From Candidatus Poribacteria bacterium (GTDB lineage: Bacteria; Poribacteria; WGA-4E; WGA-3G), in NCBI GenBank assembly GCA_022823085.1, contig JAJDXV010000140.1, forward strand, positions 1 through 54,972: DNA of 54,972 bases, written 5' to 3'. A model generated the notes under the pieces. It saw only the letters and a list, made by a program, of their open reading frames with translations, did not search any database and was not told where the DNA came from. A program made the position numbers and the translations under genes. Below, in pieces: positions 43,848 through 52,086 of the stretch (position 1 is its first letter; each line of letters opens with the position of its first letter).

Positions 43848-45857
43848 ATGATTCTCCACAAACTCACCCTTAACAATGTCGGTTTATTCCGTGGCAAACA
43901 AACTGTTCGCCTAACACCAAAGGATGACAAACCTATAATCCTTATTGGAGGGATGAATGGTGCTGGTAAAACGACGCTGCTGGATGCTGTTCGTCTCTGT
44001 CTATACGGTAAACGAGCACTTGGCAGTCGTGTCAGTCTCGGTGAGTATCAGGAATACCTTTCCCAAATAATTCATAGAAACTCGACTGCGAATTCACCTA
44101 TTGACCACGCATCTGTGACCCTTGAATTTGAATATTCCCGCGACGGAGAAAAAAAAAGGTACACGGTTGAACGCTCATGGAAACGCCAAAGAGATAGCAA
44201 AGCTATCAAAGAAGTTCTTGCTATCTATGAAAATGATAGGTTAAACACTGATTTTGAGGCAGAGTACTGGCAGGATTACATTAATGAATTGGTTCCTATT
44301 GGCGTTTCCCAATTTTTCTTTTTTGATGGTGAGAACGTTCGGAAGTTAGTAGATGATTCTGGTCATGATGCTTTTCTCAGGGAGTCAATTAAAGCATTAT
44401 TCGGGTTAAATTTAGTGGAGCGACTGCAATCTGATCTGCATATCTACGCAAACCGTTTAGTTAAACGTGATAGTCCGGAATCGGTCCAAAAGGAAATTAC
44501 CGAGGTGGAATTGGAAATAGAAAACCTCCGAAATAGGCTTGTAGATATTGAAGTTGAATCTGAAAAAATCGCAACGCAAATTGATAATTTAGAAAGTGAA
44601 ATCGAACAGCAAGAACACCGACTTGCAACCGAAGGTGGGAATTATGCCCGGCAACGCGAAAATTTGCAACGACAACAAGAACAACTCCAAATTCAAATTG
44701 AAGACTTGAAGAACAAAATTCGTGCTCAATGTGGAGAATTGTTTCCATTTACTTTAGTTCCAAAAAACTTGAATCGGTTGAAAACACAGTTCGTTACAGA
44801 ACTACAGTTAAATGAATGGGACGCAAAAAATCGCGCTTTAAAAGCACACAAGGATCTATTACTTAAGCACCTCCCATCCGAGGAATTTTGGGCAGACATC
44901 TCTTTAGAATCTTCACAAATTTCAGCAATTCAGGACAAAGTAACCTCGTTGTTAACAAAACCACTTGAGTACCCCGAGGAATTGCAAGGCTTTAAAAAAA
45001 TTCGGGAACGCTCATCTGCTGAGTATGATTGTATATTGGAGTGGATTGATACTTGCCTGAATAAAATACCGCAAGAATTTAGGAAATTGAATGATATCCT
45101 GCAGAGTACCCAATCGGAATTTAAAAAAGTAGAAAACGCTCTTCAAAAAGTGCCCCCCGAAGATGTGTTAAAACCAATAATCGAGGATCTATCAGATTTA
45201 AATAAACGACTAGGACAACTACAAATACAAGAGCAAAACGCTAATGAAGTGATTTGCTCATTAAAAGACCAGATAGAAAAAGTTGAGCAAAGACGAGATA
45301 TGTTATATCGCACTCAGCAGCTAAGACAAGCACACATCAAACGTCCAAGACAGGTAAAGAGTGTACAGGCAGTGCTTACCGAATATACTGCACAACTCAC
45401 ACAAGCAAAAATAAGTACACTGAGTGATGCTATCGTCGAAGGTTTCAACCGACTCTCCCATAAACCGGATCGAATTAAACACGTTGAACTTGACCCGCAA
45501 ACTTTTGCTGTAACATTATATGATATGTCCAATCATTCAGTTTCAAAAGATGAATTGTCAGCAGGCGAGCAACAAATTTATACAATTGCGCTTTTATGGG
45601 GATTAGCGAGGACCTCCGGTAAACTACTGCCGATGATTCTTGACACACCACTTGGACGTTTAGACAGCAATCACCGCCAACTCCTTGTTGAATACTATTT
45701 TCCTTATGTCAGTCACCAAGTGATTTTACTTTCGACCGATACTGAAATTATAGGTCATCTCCTATCTCTATTAGAACCTTATACCTCACATACATTCCAC
45801 TTAGCGTATCAGCAAGCTGAGGGGCACACGACAATAGGGAAAGGCTATTTTGGGTAG
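43848..45857 (+). CDS. dndD: DNA phosphorothioation ATPase DndD (SMC/Rad50-like)
   Basis: 669 residues. Walker A GGMNGAGKTT (34-43), the DndD hallmark FFFDGENV, long coiled coils, the signature SAGEQQIYTIALLWGLA and Walker B MILDTPLGRLD are intact. By family it couples ATP hydrolysis to DNA nicking or opening for DndCDE-dependent sulfur insertion. The hook region has a single cysteine (RAQCGELF), so no metal-hook pair is seen there. It starts 11 bases after dndC and ends 6 bases before dndE. Confidence 0.92.
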   Translation: MILHKLTLNNVGLFRGKQTVRLTPKDDKPIILIGGMNGAGKTTLLDAVRLCLYGKRALGSRVSLGEYQEYLSQIIHRNSTANSPIDHASVTLEFEYSRDGEKKRYTVERSWKRQRDSKAIKEVLAIYENDRLNTDFEAEYWQDYINELVPIGVSQFFFFDGENVRKLVDDSGHDAFLRESIKALFGLNLVERLQSDLHIYANRLVKRDSPESVQKEITEVELEIENLRNRLVDIEVESEKIATQIDNLESEIEQQEHRLATEGGNYARQRENLQRQQEQLQIQIEDLKNKIRAQCGELFPFTLVPKNLNRLKTQFVTELQLNEWDAKNRALKAHKDLLLKHLPSEEFWADISLESSQISAIQDKVTSLLTKPLEYPEELQGFKKIRERSSAEYDCILEWIDTCLNKIPQEFRKLNDILQSTQSEFKKVENALQKVPPEDVLKPIIEDLSDLNKRLGQLQIQEQNANEVICSLKDQIEKVEQRRDMLYRTQQLRQAHIKRPRQVKSVQAVLTEYTAQLTQAKISTLSDAIVEGFNRLSHKPDRIKHVELDPQTFAVTLYDMSNHSVSKDELSAGEQQIYTIALLWGLARTSGKLLPMILDTPLGRLDSNHRQLLVEYYFPYVSHQVILLSTDTEIIGHLLSLLEPYTSHTFHLAYQQAEGHTTIGKGYFG

Positions 45858-45863
45858 TGTGCC

Positions 45864-46229
45864 ATGCGCCTAAGTCGGATTCACACCTCTAAAGATTCAC
45901 GTAATAAACTGAGTGCTTTAAGTTCGCGTACAGGATTATTACCTAACATCCTTTGTAGAATCGGGTTGATGCTATCACTTGCAGAACCTAACCAACCGGA
46001 AGTTGACATAGATGCAAGTGATGGATCCGAATTTCATCGCGACACACTGATGGGAGAATGGGACCCGCTGATTGTGGCATTGTTGGAAGAATGGTGCATT
46101 ACCAACGGAATAGGTACAGATAACAAGACACTCGTTAAATACTTCCGAGCACATCTGAATCGGGGAGTACGTTTGCTTTACGGTCGTGTGAAACGGTTAG
46201 AGGATTTAGCAAATATTATTCCATTTTAG
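45864..46229 (+). CDS. dndE: DNA phosphorothioation protein DndE
   Basis: 121 residues, the usual length. The N-terminus MRLSRIHTSKDSRNKLSALS is the family opening (two short helices binding DNA), followed by a helical domain through VKYFRAHLNRGVRLLYGR. DndE binds nicked DNA and forms part of the DndCDE complex. It follows dndD by 6 bases. The gene is the last of the operon and faces the restriction-side operon. Confidence 0.92.
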   Translation: MRLSRIHTSKDSRNKLSALSSRTGLLPNILCRIGLMLSLAEPNQPEVDIDASDGSEFHRDTLMGEWDPLIVALLEEWCITNGIGTDNKTLVKYFRAHLNRGVRLLYGRVKRLEDLANIIPF

Positions 46230-46318
46230 GGTTATCATCTTGTAGATGAGCAAAGGAATTAAATATAATGCTTGACCACGTAGGAATTGTATGTATTACT
46301 TTTATTTTTTATTCACTC

Positions 46319-46452
46319 GACCTGGTGCTTCGTCAATTTTGAACATGAAGGAATATTCATAGTAGTGCGATTTATTGCCCGACAACAACCGGAAATGAAG
46401 TGCCTTATACAAACAGGATCAACTATAAACTGAAACTGGACAAAGCACCAAG
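46319..46452. repeat. Putative short inverted-repeat element between the modification and restriction operons
   Basis: CCTGGTGCTTCGTC at the left and the reverse complement of GACAAAGCACCAAGG at the right give imperfect terminal repeats (exact GGTGCTT core) around ~130 bases. No gene is inside. It could be a MITE of another family. The spacing and mismatch make this tentative. Confidence 0.35.
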
Positions 46453-46474
46453 GCAACCTTGTCCCGGCTTACAA

Positions 46475-47575
46475 TTATATTCCACTTCTGACCTTCCTAA
46501 GTGCAACAATCTGCCTCAAATCTTCTTTTAATAGTCGGCGGATATCAGGGCTCTTTATAACATTATCAACCCATTCTACACCATTATTGATCAGTTGAGT
46601 GACCGATCGAATATATTGACTTGTGTTGGGAACATCAACTCGCTCTCTAAAACCCTGAATACGTTTATATACCGAAACTGCATGCATAATTTGATAGGGA
46701 TTATTTTTATCCCACTTGTTATCCCGATGAAACAAATATGTCGAGCTGGGGATGACTTCCCATCCACGATCATACAAGGCCACCCGAATGATAAATTTAA
46801 GAAGAGCGAGCGAGAAAAATTCGCCGAAATTCTCATTCGCGAGCTTTTTTACTTGATCATGTCCATACTGCTTGACAAAAGCAGACTGAAAATGCACATT
46901 GGTCCTCATATTATCAATTATTAAATCTTCAAGTTGCTGAATCGCTGCCTGATTAGTTCGTTCTTGGCTAACATGAGAGGTAAGAAATAATGTGAATTGA
47001 TTGCACTCAAGATCATTTGGAAATTTTGATTTTGTTTGCCATTCTAAAATTTGAAAAATTGATTTCAGAAGTTGTGTCATTATCACCTTTCTAGGGGGAA
47101 ACATGACACCACACACATCGAGGTTGATAATATCAAAAGGAAAAGCTTCACGTAAACGTTGATGTGCATCTTTGTGTCTTAATTTTTTCCGGATCTCAGC
47201 CGAATGAAATTCCTCATCCTCGAACGTTTTTTCCTTTGTATCATCATCGTCCTCAAACAAAACAATCTTTTCAAATTCGCCTTGAAAACCTTGCTCAGGA
47301 GAACCGATTAAATCAGCAATTATTCCAAACTTATCAGGGTCAGATTCACAGAAGTAAACCCCTTCTAAACGTCCTGTATCTTCAGATCTCTCAAGAATAC
47401 CTTCGCGTTCTAGCATGAAAACATCAATTGCTTCTGCCGCACAGAAAGTGAAATAACGTAAGGGGATATTTTTTGACCTATTTTTAATTGACTGTTTTTG
47501 TTGTCTCGCCGCCGTTAACCACCCATGCTTCCTAACATAATGTTTAAGCGGATCTGTCTCATAATTAATGTGCAT
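46475..47575 (-). CDS. Unrecognised protein with Rossmann-like features, downstream of a GHKL ATPase
   Basis: 366 residues with a modest ribosome-binding site. No family is recognised with confidence. Segments RYFTFCAAEAIDVFML, GVYFCESDPDKFGI and FDIINLDVCGVM resemble, in order, motifs I, II and IV of a Rossmann-fold methyltransferase, but the glycine-rich SAM loop is not evident. The rest is helical. It follows a GHKL ATPase gene by 59 bases, and its stop faces dndE (245-base gap). By position it is part of the defence island, possibly partner of the ATPase. Confidence 0.55.
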   Translation of the reverse strand: MHINYETDPLKHYVRKHGWLTAARQQKQSIKNRSKNIPLRYFTFCAAEAIDVFMLEREGILERSEDTGRLEGVYFCESDPDKFGIIADLIGSPEQGFQGEFEKIVLFEDDDDTKEKTFEDEEFHSAEIRKKLRHKDAHQRLREAFPFDIINLDVCGVMFPPRKVIMTQLLKSIFQILEWQTKSKFPNDLECNQFTLFLTSHVSQERTNQAAIQQLEDLIIDNMRTNVHFQSAFVKQYGHDQVKKLANENFGEFFSLALLKFIIRVALYDRGWEVIPSSTYLFHRDNKWDKNNPYQIMHAVSVYKRIQGFRERVDVPNTSQYIRSVTQLINNGVEWVDNVIKSPDIRRLLKEDLRQIVALRKVRSGI

Positions 47576-47634
47576 TATCTAAACTCTTTCCGTAACGAAA
47601 ACTAAATCTATCTGACTTTATCTATCACAGACCT

Positions 47635-49224
47635 TCACAACAAACCCAACTTTGTGAAATCCGATAATAGTTGGTAAAACTTTTCTCTACGTTCGTTCTC
47701 TGGAACTAGCATGGATATTTCAAAGGCATGTGCAACAAATTGAACAAGTTCGCGCTTACTTTTAGAATTAGGTAACAACTCGCTTTGACTGTTCACGAAT
47801 AGTAGGTTTTGATCAGTATCAATTGTCAGGGGAAATCGTTGTTTATCAATTGGGACCAAAACATAATTGTCCCCTAATTCCTGGTGAATTAAAGATTCAA
47901 GCTTAGTTCGTTTTTCATTTTCCCTATTTTCCTGCTTTTCCTTAGTTCGTATTCTTTGCCCTAAACTAGCCGCTGGGAAAACTTTGTCTTTCAGTAAATT
48001 ATGGATAACCTCTCTAAGTTTTACAAAGTGCGGATGCATTTCATTAAAACTATCTCGATCTATATTTAAAGCGAATTCTAAACCTTCTTCAACATAGATT
48101 TCCCCAGATAACCAGTTAAAACGTGGTGAAGGAACTTGTGGGAATCCAAAGAGGGTTGGATCATAAGTTCCAATGGCAATGTTTCGTATTCTTACTAGCA
48201 AACCTCTTAATTCCATTGGTTCCACAGCTCGACTATTCTGCAGATAGATATAACCTGACAATTTGAAACGTTTCCCATATACAGCACTATTTTCGTTCAA
48301 AAAAAATAACCGTCCGGCTGTTTGTTCCTGTTTTCCAGTTTGAGAAGATGCCAGTGGATATTGATTTGGTCTACGCAACGATAAACCGTCGATAACTACT
48401 TCAAACTGGTAGGTTATTAATGAATGCTGCAGTTGAGTTAGCCAATTTTTGAATTTAGGTTCTACCTCAACAATATTGCCCCAGTCAAAGGGACCATCAT
48501 CTTTATAAGGAAGTGGACAAGCTACAGTTAGTTCCCAAATCATTTGCCAATATTCACTAAGGGATTTTACAGAGCGGGCACGGTGAATCTCCTTTAAAAA
48601 TTCAGAAAATTTTGAAGGCAGTGGGTCTTTGCCGGAACTATCTCTAAATTTTTTGACAAAAGCCGAACGCATATCTGAGGCAATCATATAAGTTCCAGCA
48701 CTATCCGGATCGTAATCAACCTCATCAATATTAAATCGACCAACATCAATTGGTCGTTCAGAGTCTTGATCTGGGGTAATATCTTTCACTTTTTCGCGTA
48801 GAAAATCTGCTAACTGGACGCTTGCCTTGAATGCTGTTTTAGTTTCTTTATGATGCGATATAACTTGAAACTCATGGCAAATTTGAGCGATTCCTAACAT
48901 CCCGATTCCTAACCACCCAATTATAGGCCTCTCAAGATTTGTTAGATCATTAATGTCTCCATTAGCAGCCACCCGTTTAGTACTATCTCCGATCTCCCGA
49001 TCCATTATTTCTTTAAATTTCTGTTGTGTCATGCCAGTACCATTATCACGGCATGTAATGATGTCAAAGCTTGGCCAATTGGTGGTAATTGCTACACGAG
49101 TTGCATCTGCATCAAACGCGTTACTAACTAGCTCTTTTATCGCTCCAGCAGGACTGCGATAAATGCCTGCACTAATGTGTCCCAATATTTTTGAACTGAC
49201 CTTAATTTCCTGCCAGTTAGCCAT
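47635..49224 (-). CDS. GHKL-family (Hsp90/MutL/MORC-like) ATPase
   Basis: 529 residues with GTGAGGT before the ATG. The Bergerat fold motifs are all present: AIKELVSNAFDADAT (N box, E31 and N35), DNGTGM (G1 box, 60-65) and GWLGIGMLG (G2 box, 103-111). The layout resembles MORC-like or Hsp90-like ATPases, without a recognisable nuclease domain. Such ATPases are common in phage-defence loci. It lies 59 bases upstream of an unrecognised Rossmann-like protein in one operon, and 231 bases downstream of the dnd-associated-4-type gene. Between them lies a decayed piece of a helicase gene, so this pair may have joined the island separately. Confidence 0.75.
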   Translation of the reverse strand: MANWQEIKVSSKILGHISAGIYRSPAGAIKELVSNAFDADATRVAITTNWPSFDIITCRDNGTGMTQQKFKEIMDREIGDSTKRVAANGDINDLTNLERPIIGWLGIGMLGIAQICHEFQVISHHKETKTAFKASVQLADFLREKVKDITPDQDSERPIDVGRFNIDEVDYDPDSAGTYMIASDMRSAFVKKFRDSSGKDPLPSKFSEFLKEIHRARSVKSLSEYWQMIWELTVACPLPYKDDGPFDWGNIVEVEPKFKNWLTQLQHSLITYQFEVVIDGLSLRRPNQYPLASSQTGKQEQTAGRLFFLNENSAVYGKRFKLSGYIYLQNSRAVEPMELRGLLVRIRNIAIGTYDPTLFGFPQVPSPRFNWLSGEIYVEEGLEFALNIDRDSFNEMHPHFVKLREVIHNLLKDKVFPAASLGQRIRTKEKQENRENEKRTKLESLIHQELGDNYVLVPIDKQRFPLTIDTDQNLLFVNSQSELLPNSKSKRELVQFVAHAFEISMLVPENERREKFYQLLSDFTKLGLL

Positions 49225-49252
49225 AGGTTACCTCACCCATCTTGTAATTAAA

Positions 49253-49325
49253 ACTATTGCGTGTTTTACAGTATTTCTCAGACACCGAGTGTAAAATCTT
49301 TGACACAATTCACTTCATTGAGGTG
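49253..49325 (-). pseudogene. Decayed fragment similar to the 5' end of the dnd-linked helicase gene
   Basis: On the - strand this region matches bases ~54045-54107 (the helicase region reading VKDFYTPCLRNATQYW) with a central indel. The + strand shows TTTCTCAGACAC, CTTTGACA and ATTGCGTG in the same order in both places. Read in the helicase sense the fragment gives CVKDF and then a stop, so it is broken. It shows that a related helicase gene once lay here. Confidence 0.55.
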
Positions 49326-49455
49326 ATGTTTGGACTGGAGCCGAAGTTAATGGTGACAACTGCAAGTTTCCAGTTGAAGATCCTTTTATTTATCATTGCA
49401 ACCAACATCAAACAGCTTTTTAAACGGGTAGCAACTTGGGTTAAATAGATCGCCC

Positions 49456-49941
49456 CTACAAAACTGTGGCCGTTAAGCTGTTATACGGATTCCAATTCCT
49501 AAGTAAATCCACTAAATTGGTAATTCTGTCACCGGGCATATCTTCAATTTGTTTCCGAATTTCTGTAATTCCACCGTTGGCATATTCTTCAGCAATCGTT
49601 AGAATTCGATCTTGATCTGTTAACACTTCAACATCTTCTGTTTCTGTGAGTGCTAAAGCCCGAAGTAATGGAACGTCTTCCTCAGGTGAAAAGCGAGCCC
49701 ATGCGAAAATCAACTCCTTATCTTTTCCAAGCGGAACCCGTTTTTTCTCCTTGTAGCCTATAAAGGTGGCTAACATGAAAACATTTTTCATAGACTCGAA
49801 AGGTGATAAATCTTGGTGATTTTCGTCCTCTCTCGGTTTAGTTAATACCATGTAGGTGGGATGATGAATCTTATCAATACGGATGCGATCCCGTGGTCTT
49901 CTGGACTGCTGATTTCTATCTCCTTCAATGTTTGAAAACAT
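49456..49941 (-). CDS. Dnd system-associated protein 4-like protein
   Basis: 161 residues from the ATG at 49941, with GGAG 8 bases upstream; a TTG at 49959 would overlap the previous gene's end. The sequence LALTETEDVEVLTDQDRI and AEEYANGGITEIRKQI fits the family I recall as dnd-associated protein 4. Its biochemical role is unknown; it is found beside dnd genes and is thought to serve restriction. It follows the SMC-like gene by 11 bases. The assignment is from memory of the family pattern and needs a profile search. Confidence 0.65.
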   Translation of the reverse strand: MFSNIEGDRNQQSRRPRDRIRIDKIHHPTYMVLTKPREDENHQDLSPFESMKNVFMLATFIGYKEKKRVPLGKDKELIFAWARFSPEEDVPLLRALALTETEDVEVLTDQDRILTIAEEYANGGITEIRKQIEDMPGDRITNLVDLLRNWNPYNSLTATVL

Positions 49942-49952
49942 CACATTTTCTC

Positions 49953-51917
49953 CTACCAAATCTCTTTAATCTTGGAAGTCTTTAATTCCGGATCAAATTC
50001 TAATTCATACTCCGCACCAATTCGGGATGCAAGATTTGCTTTTGCTTTCCCGTGTAATTCTTCATCAGTTACAAATAGCACCAATTGGTTAGCGATGTTA
50101 GGCATTACTCTCGTTATATTTTCTCTGTGCCTTCTGGAAAGTCTACCGAAAGCCGTATCCATTACAATTGGAAAGGGTTCTTCCCTTAGTTGAGGAATTG
50201 TTTCTTGAACTGCTACTTTCGCCATTGCAGCAATAAAGGAAAGACTCAGAATTTGACGCTGTCCAGCAGAAAGTTCGGGAAGTACATCTTCGCCAGACTC
50301 GTCAATCACACGAAGTTCATAATCTTTATTGAGCAATATCTCCCGAAAATGATCGCCATTCCACACTAAATCTTTGAAAATTTTCTCGGTTTCTGATTGC
50401 ACATGTCCTCTCATATTTTCTGCATATAATTCATATATTTTATACATTGCTTTGGCAGAATCCTCGGCAAGTTTTGAATAACGTTTTAACTCTTCTGCTT
50501 TAGCGTTTGAATCCTTCTCAGTATTAATTTTCTGACTGAGTTTGGTTATTTCCATGTTAATTTCTTGAATTCTGCCCTTAATCTGATTTATCTCACCTTC
50601 TAATTTCGGAATACTCTGTTCATACTCTTTACGTCGTTTTTCCAAATTATTGGCTTCATCATGATCAAAATTTTCTAATGCGCGTTCAATCTCTTCCAAT
50701 CGTCCTTTTTTCGTTTTAACGTTCTGGTCCAACTCTTCCTCATCACTTAAGACTGATTTTAGATCATTCGGAATTGTTTCAACATGAGTCCGCACTAAAT
50801 GCTTCAAATCACTATGGGTTTCCTGAGCAATATGGCCCAAGTTTGTCGAAATTGATCGATTGAGCAGGTTCTTGATAGTTTTCATCTCTGGACTTTGGAC
50901 ACGAATAGGTCTACCACAAACACATTGCATCTTATCAAGCAATTCATTCAAAAGCGTATATGGGGGTCCAGTTGGAATTTCTTGAAGAATTTCCAATCCT
51001 TTATCAAGTACCGGTTTTGCTAAAGGAATAAAGCCTTGATTAGCCAAACGACGAGTCTGTTCTTGGTACTCGACTTTTTTGTTTTTAAACTGCTTCAGTT
51101 CCGATTCAATCGCTTTTCGCTCATCAATCAGCTTACGTAAACCCTTAATATCTTCCAACCGAGCGTCAATATCCTGTTTTTGTTTTTTAGCAAGTTTGAC
51201 TTCTTCTTGCAGTAATTCTATATCCTTAGATAATTTGCTACGGAGGGATTTTTTTGTTGCTCTTACTTCAAGCAATGGTTTTAACTTGCCTGAGGCATGT
51301 CTGCTTACTTGCCGTTGGTACTCATTGGCAACATCTTCTAAATGCCGCATACCTCGCTCAACTTCTTCAACCTTTAAGACATTGCGAATAGCACTTTCAA
51401 CTTCCGTTTTGCGGTTTGGCCTGGTAAAGTTGTCAATCTTTTCTCCATCAAAAAAGAAATGTACACTCACGTTTTCAGGAATAATTGCCTGAATCCAGTT
51501 TGATGCCTCGGCATCGTGAAATTCTCTCCAATTGGTAATTTCTAAGGAAAGTTGCGCTGTAGTACGTGCCGTTCCGTCCAATTGCAAATCCCTTTGTATT
51601 TCCCGCTTGGCACAGAATTCAACTTCTCGATCGGAAAAAATTCCCTGATAAGTAAAGCGAAGTTCCACTGAGGTTTCGACCATTCCACCATCCGCTAAAG
51701 CGCGTCTATTTACTAATTCGCCAATATGTCCGATGTTCCTCTTAACGAAATCATCACCATATAAACACCAGTTGAGAGCTGTGAACAAGGAAGTTTTTCC
51801 GGCACCGTTGACACCTTGAATTACAGTTACATGACGTTCATCGTCAGTAGCGAAATTTATAGTATGCTTTCCATAATATGGCCTAAAATTTTTTAATTCT
51901 ATGCTGTTAATCTTCAA
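49953..51917 (-). CDS. Second DndD-like SMC/Rad50 ATPase, in the restriction operon
   Basis: 654 residues. Walker A GVNGAGKTS (35-43), VHFFFDGEKI (DndD hallmark), long coiled coils, a cysteine pair in QCVCGRPI (C332, C334) as a possible metal hook, signature SAGQRQILSLSFIAAMA and Walker B PIVMDTAFGRL. It resembles DndD but belongs to the facing operon with the helicase, so it is more likely a restriction-side ATPase than a modification one. It overlaps the upstream 59-residue gene by 11 bases. Confidence 0.85.
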   Translation of the reverse strand: MKINSIELKNFRPYYGKHTINFATDDERHVTVIQGVNGAGKTSLFTALNWCLYGDDFVKRNIGHIGELVNRRALADGGMVETSVELRFTYQGIFSDREVEFCAKREIQRDLQLDGTARTTAQLSLEITNWREFHDAEASNWIQAIIPENVSVHFFFDGEKIDNFTRPNRKTEVESAIRNVLKVEEVERGMRHLEDVANEYQRQVSRHASGKLKPLLEVRATKKSLRSKLSKDIELLQEEVKLAKKQKQDIDARLEDIKGLRKLIDERKAIESELKQFKNKKVEYQEQTRRLANQGFIPLAKPVLDKGLEILQEIPTGPPYTLLNELLDKMQCVCGRPIRVQSPEMKTIKNLLNRSISTNLGHIAQETHSDLKHLVRTHVETIPNDLKSVLSDEEELDQNVKTKKGRLEEIERALENFDHDEANNLEKRRKEYEQSIPKLEGEINQIKGRIQEINMEITKLSQKINTEKDSNAKAEELKRYSKLAEDSAKAMYKIYELYAENMRGHVQSETEKIFKDLVWNGDHFREILLNKDYELRVIDESGEDVLPELSAGQRQILSLSFIAAMAKVAVQETIPQLREEPFPIVMDTAFGRLSRRHRENITRVMPNIANQLVLFVTDEELHGKAKANLASRIGAEYELEFDPELKTSKIKEIW

Positions 51918-52086
51918 TGATTCCTACCTCTTCTTGAATAATTCGGCGGATTTCGCGTTTGATACCTTGAGGTCGTTTCATTTCCAATTTTTCACGTTCA
52001 ACTTTAAGAACTCTCTCGATAACTTTATTTACAGAAGACGGTAAAGTTTTTCTAAATTCTTCTACTTTGTTTTCCATGTTTTCCAT
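51907..52086 (-). CDS. 59-residue coiled-coil protein between helicase and SMC ATPase
   Basis: 59 residues starting at the ATG whose A is shared with the helicase stop (TGATG). Charged helical sequence (KVIERVLKVEREKLEMKRPQ) suggests a small alpha-helical partner. It overlaps the next gene by 11 bases. Tight overlaps on both sides support it as real and translationally coupled. No named family is recognised. Confidence 0.6.
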   Translation of the reverse strand: MENMENKVEEFRKTLPSSVNKVIERVLKVEREKLEMKRPQGIKREIRRIIQEEVGIIED

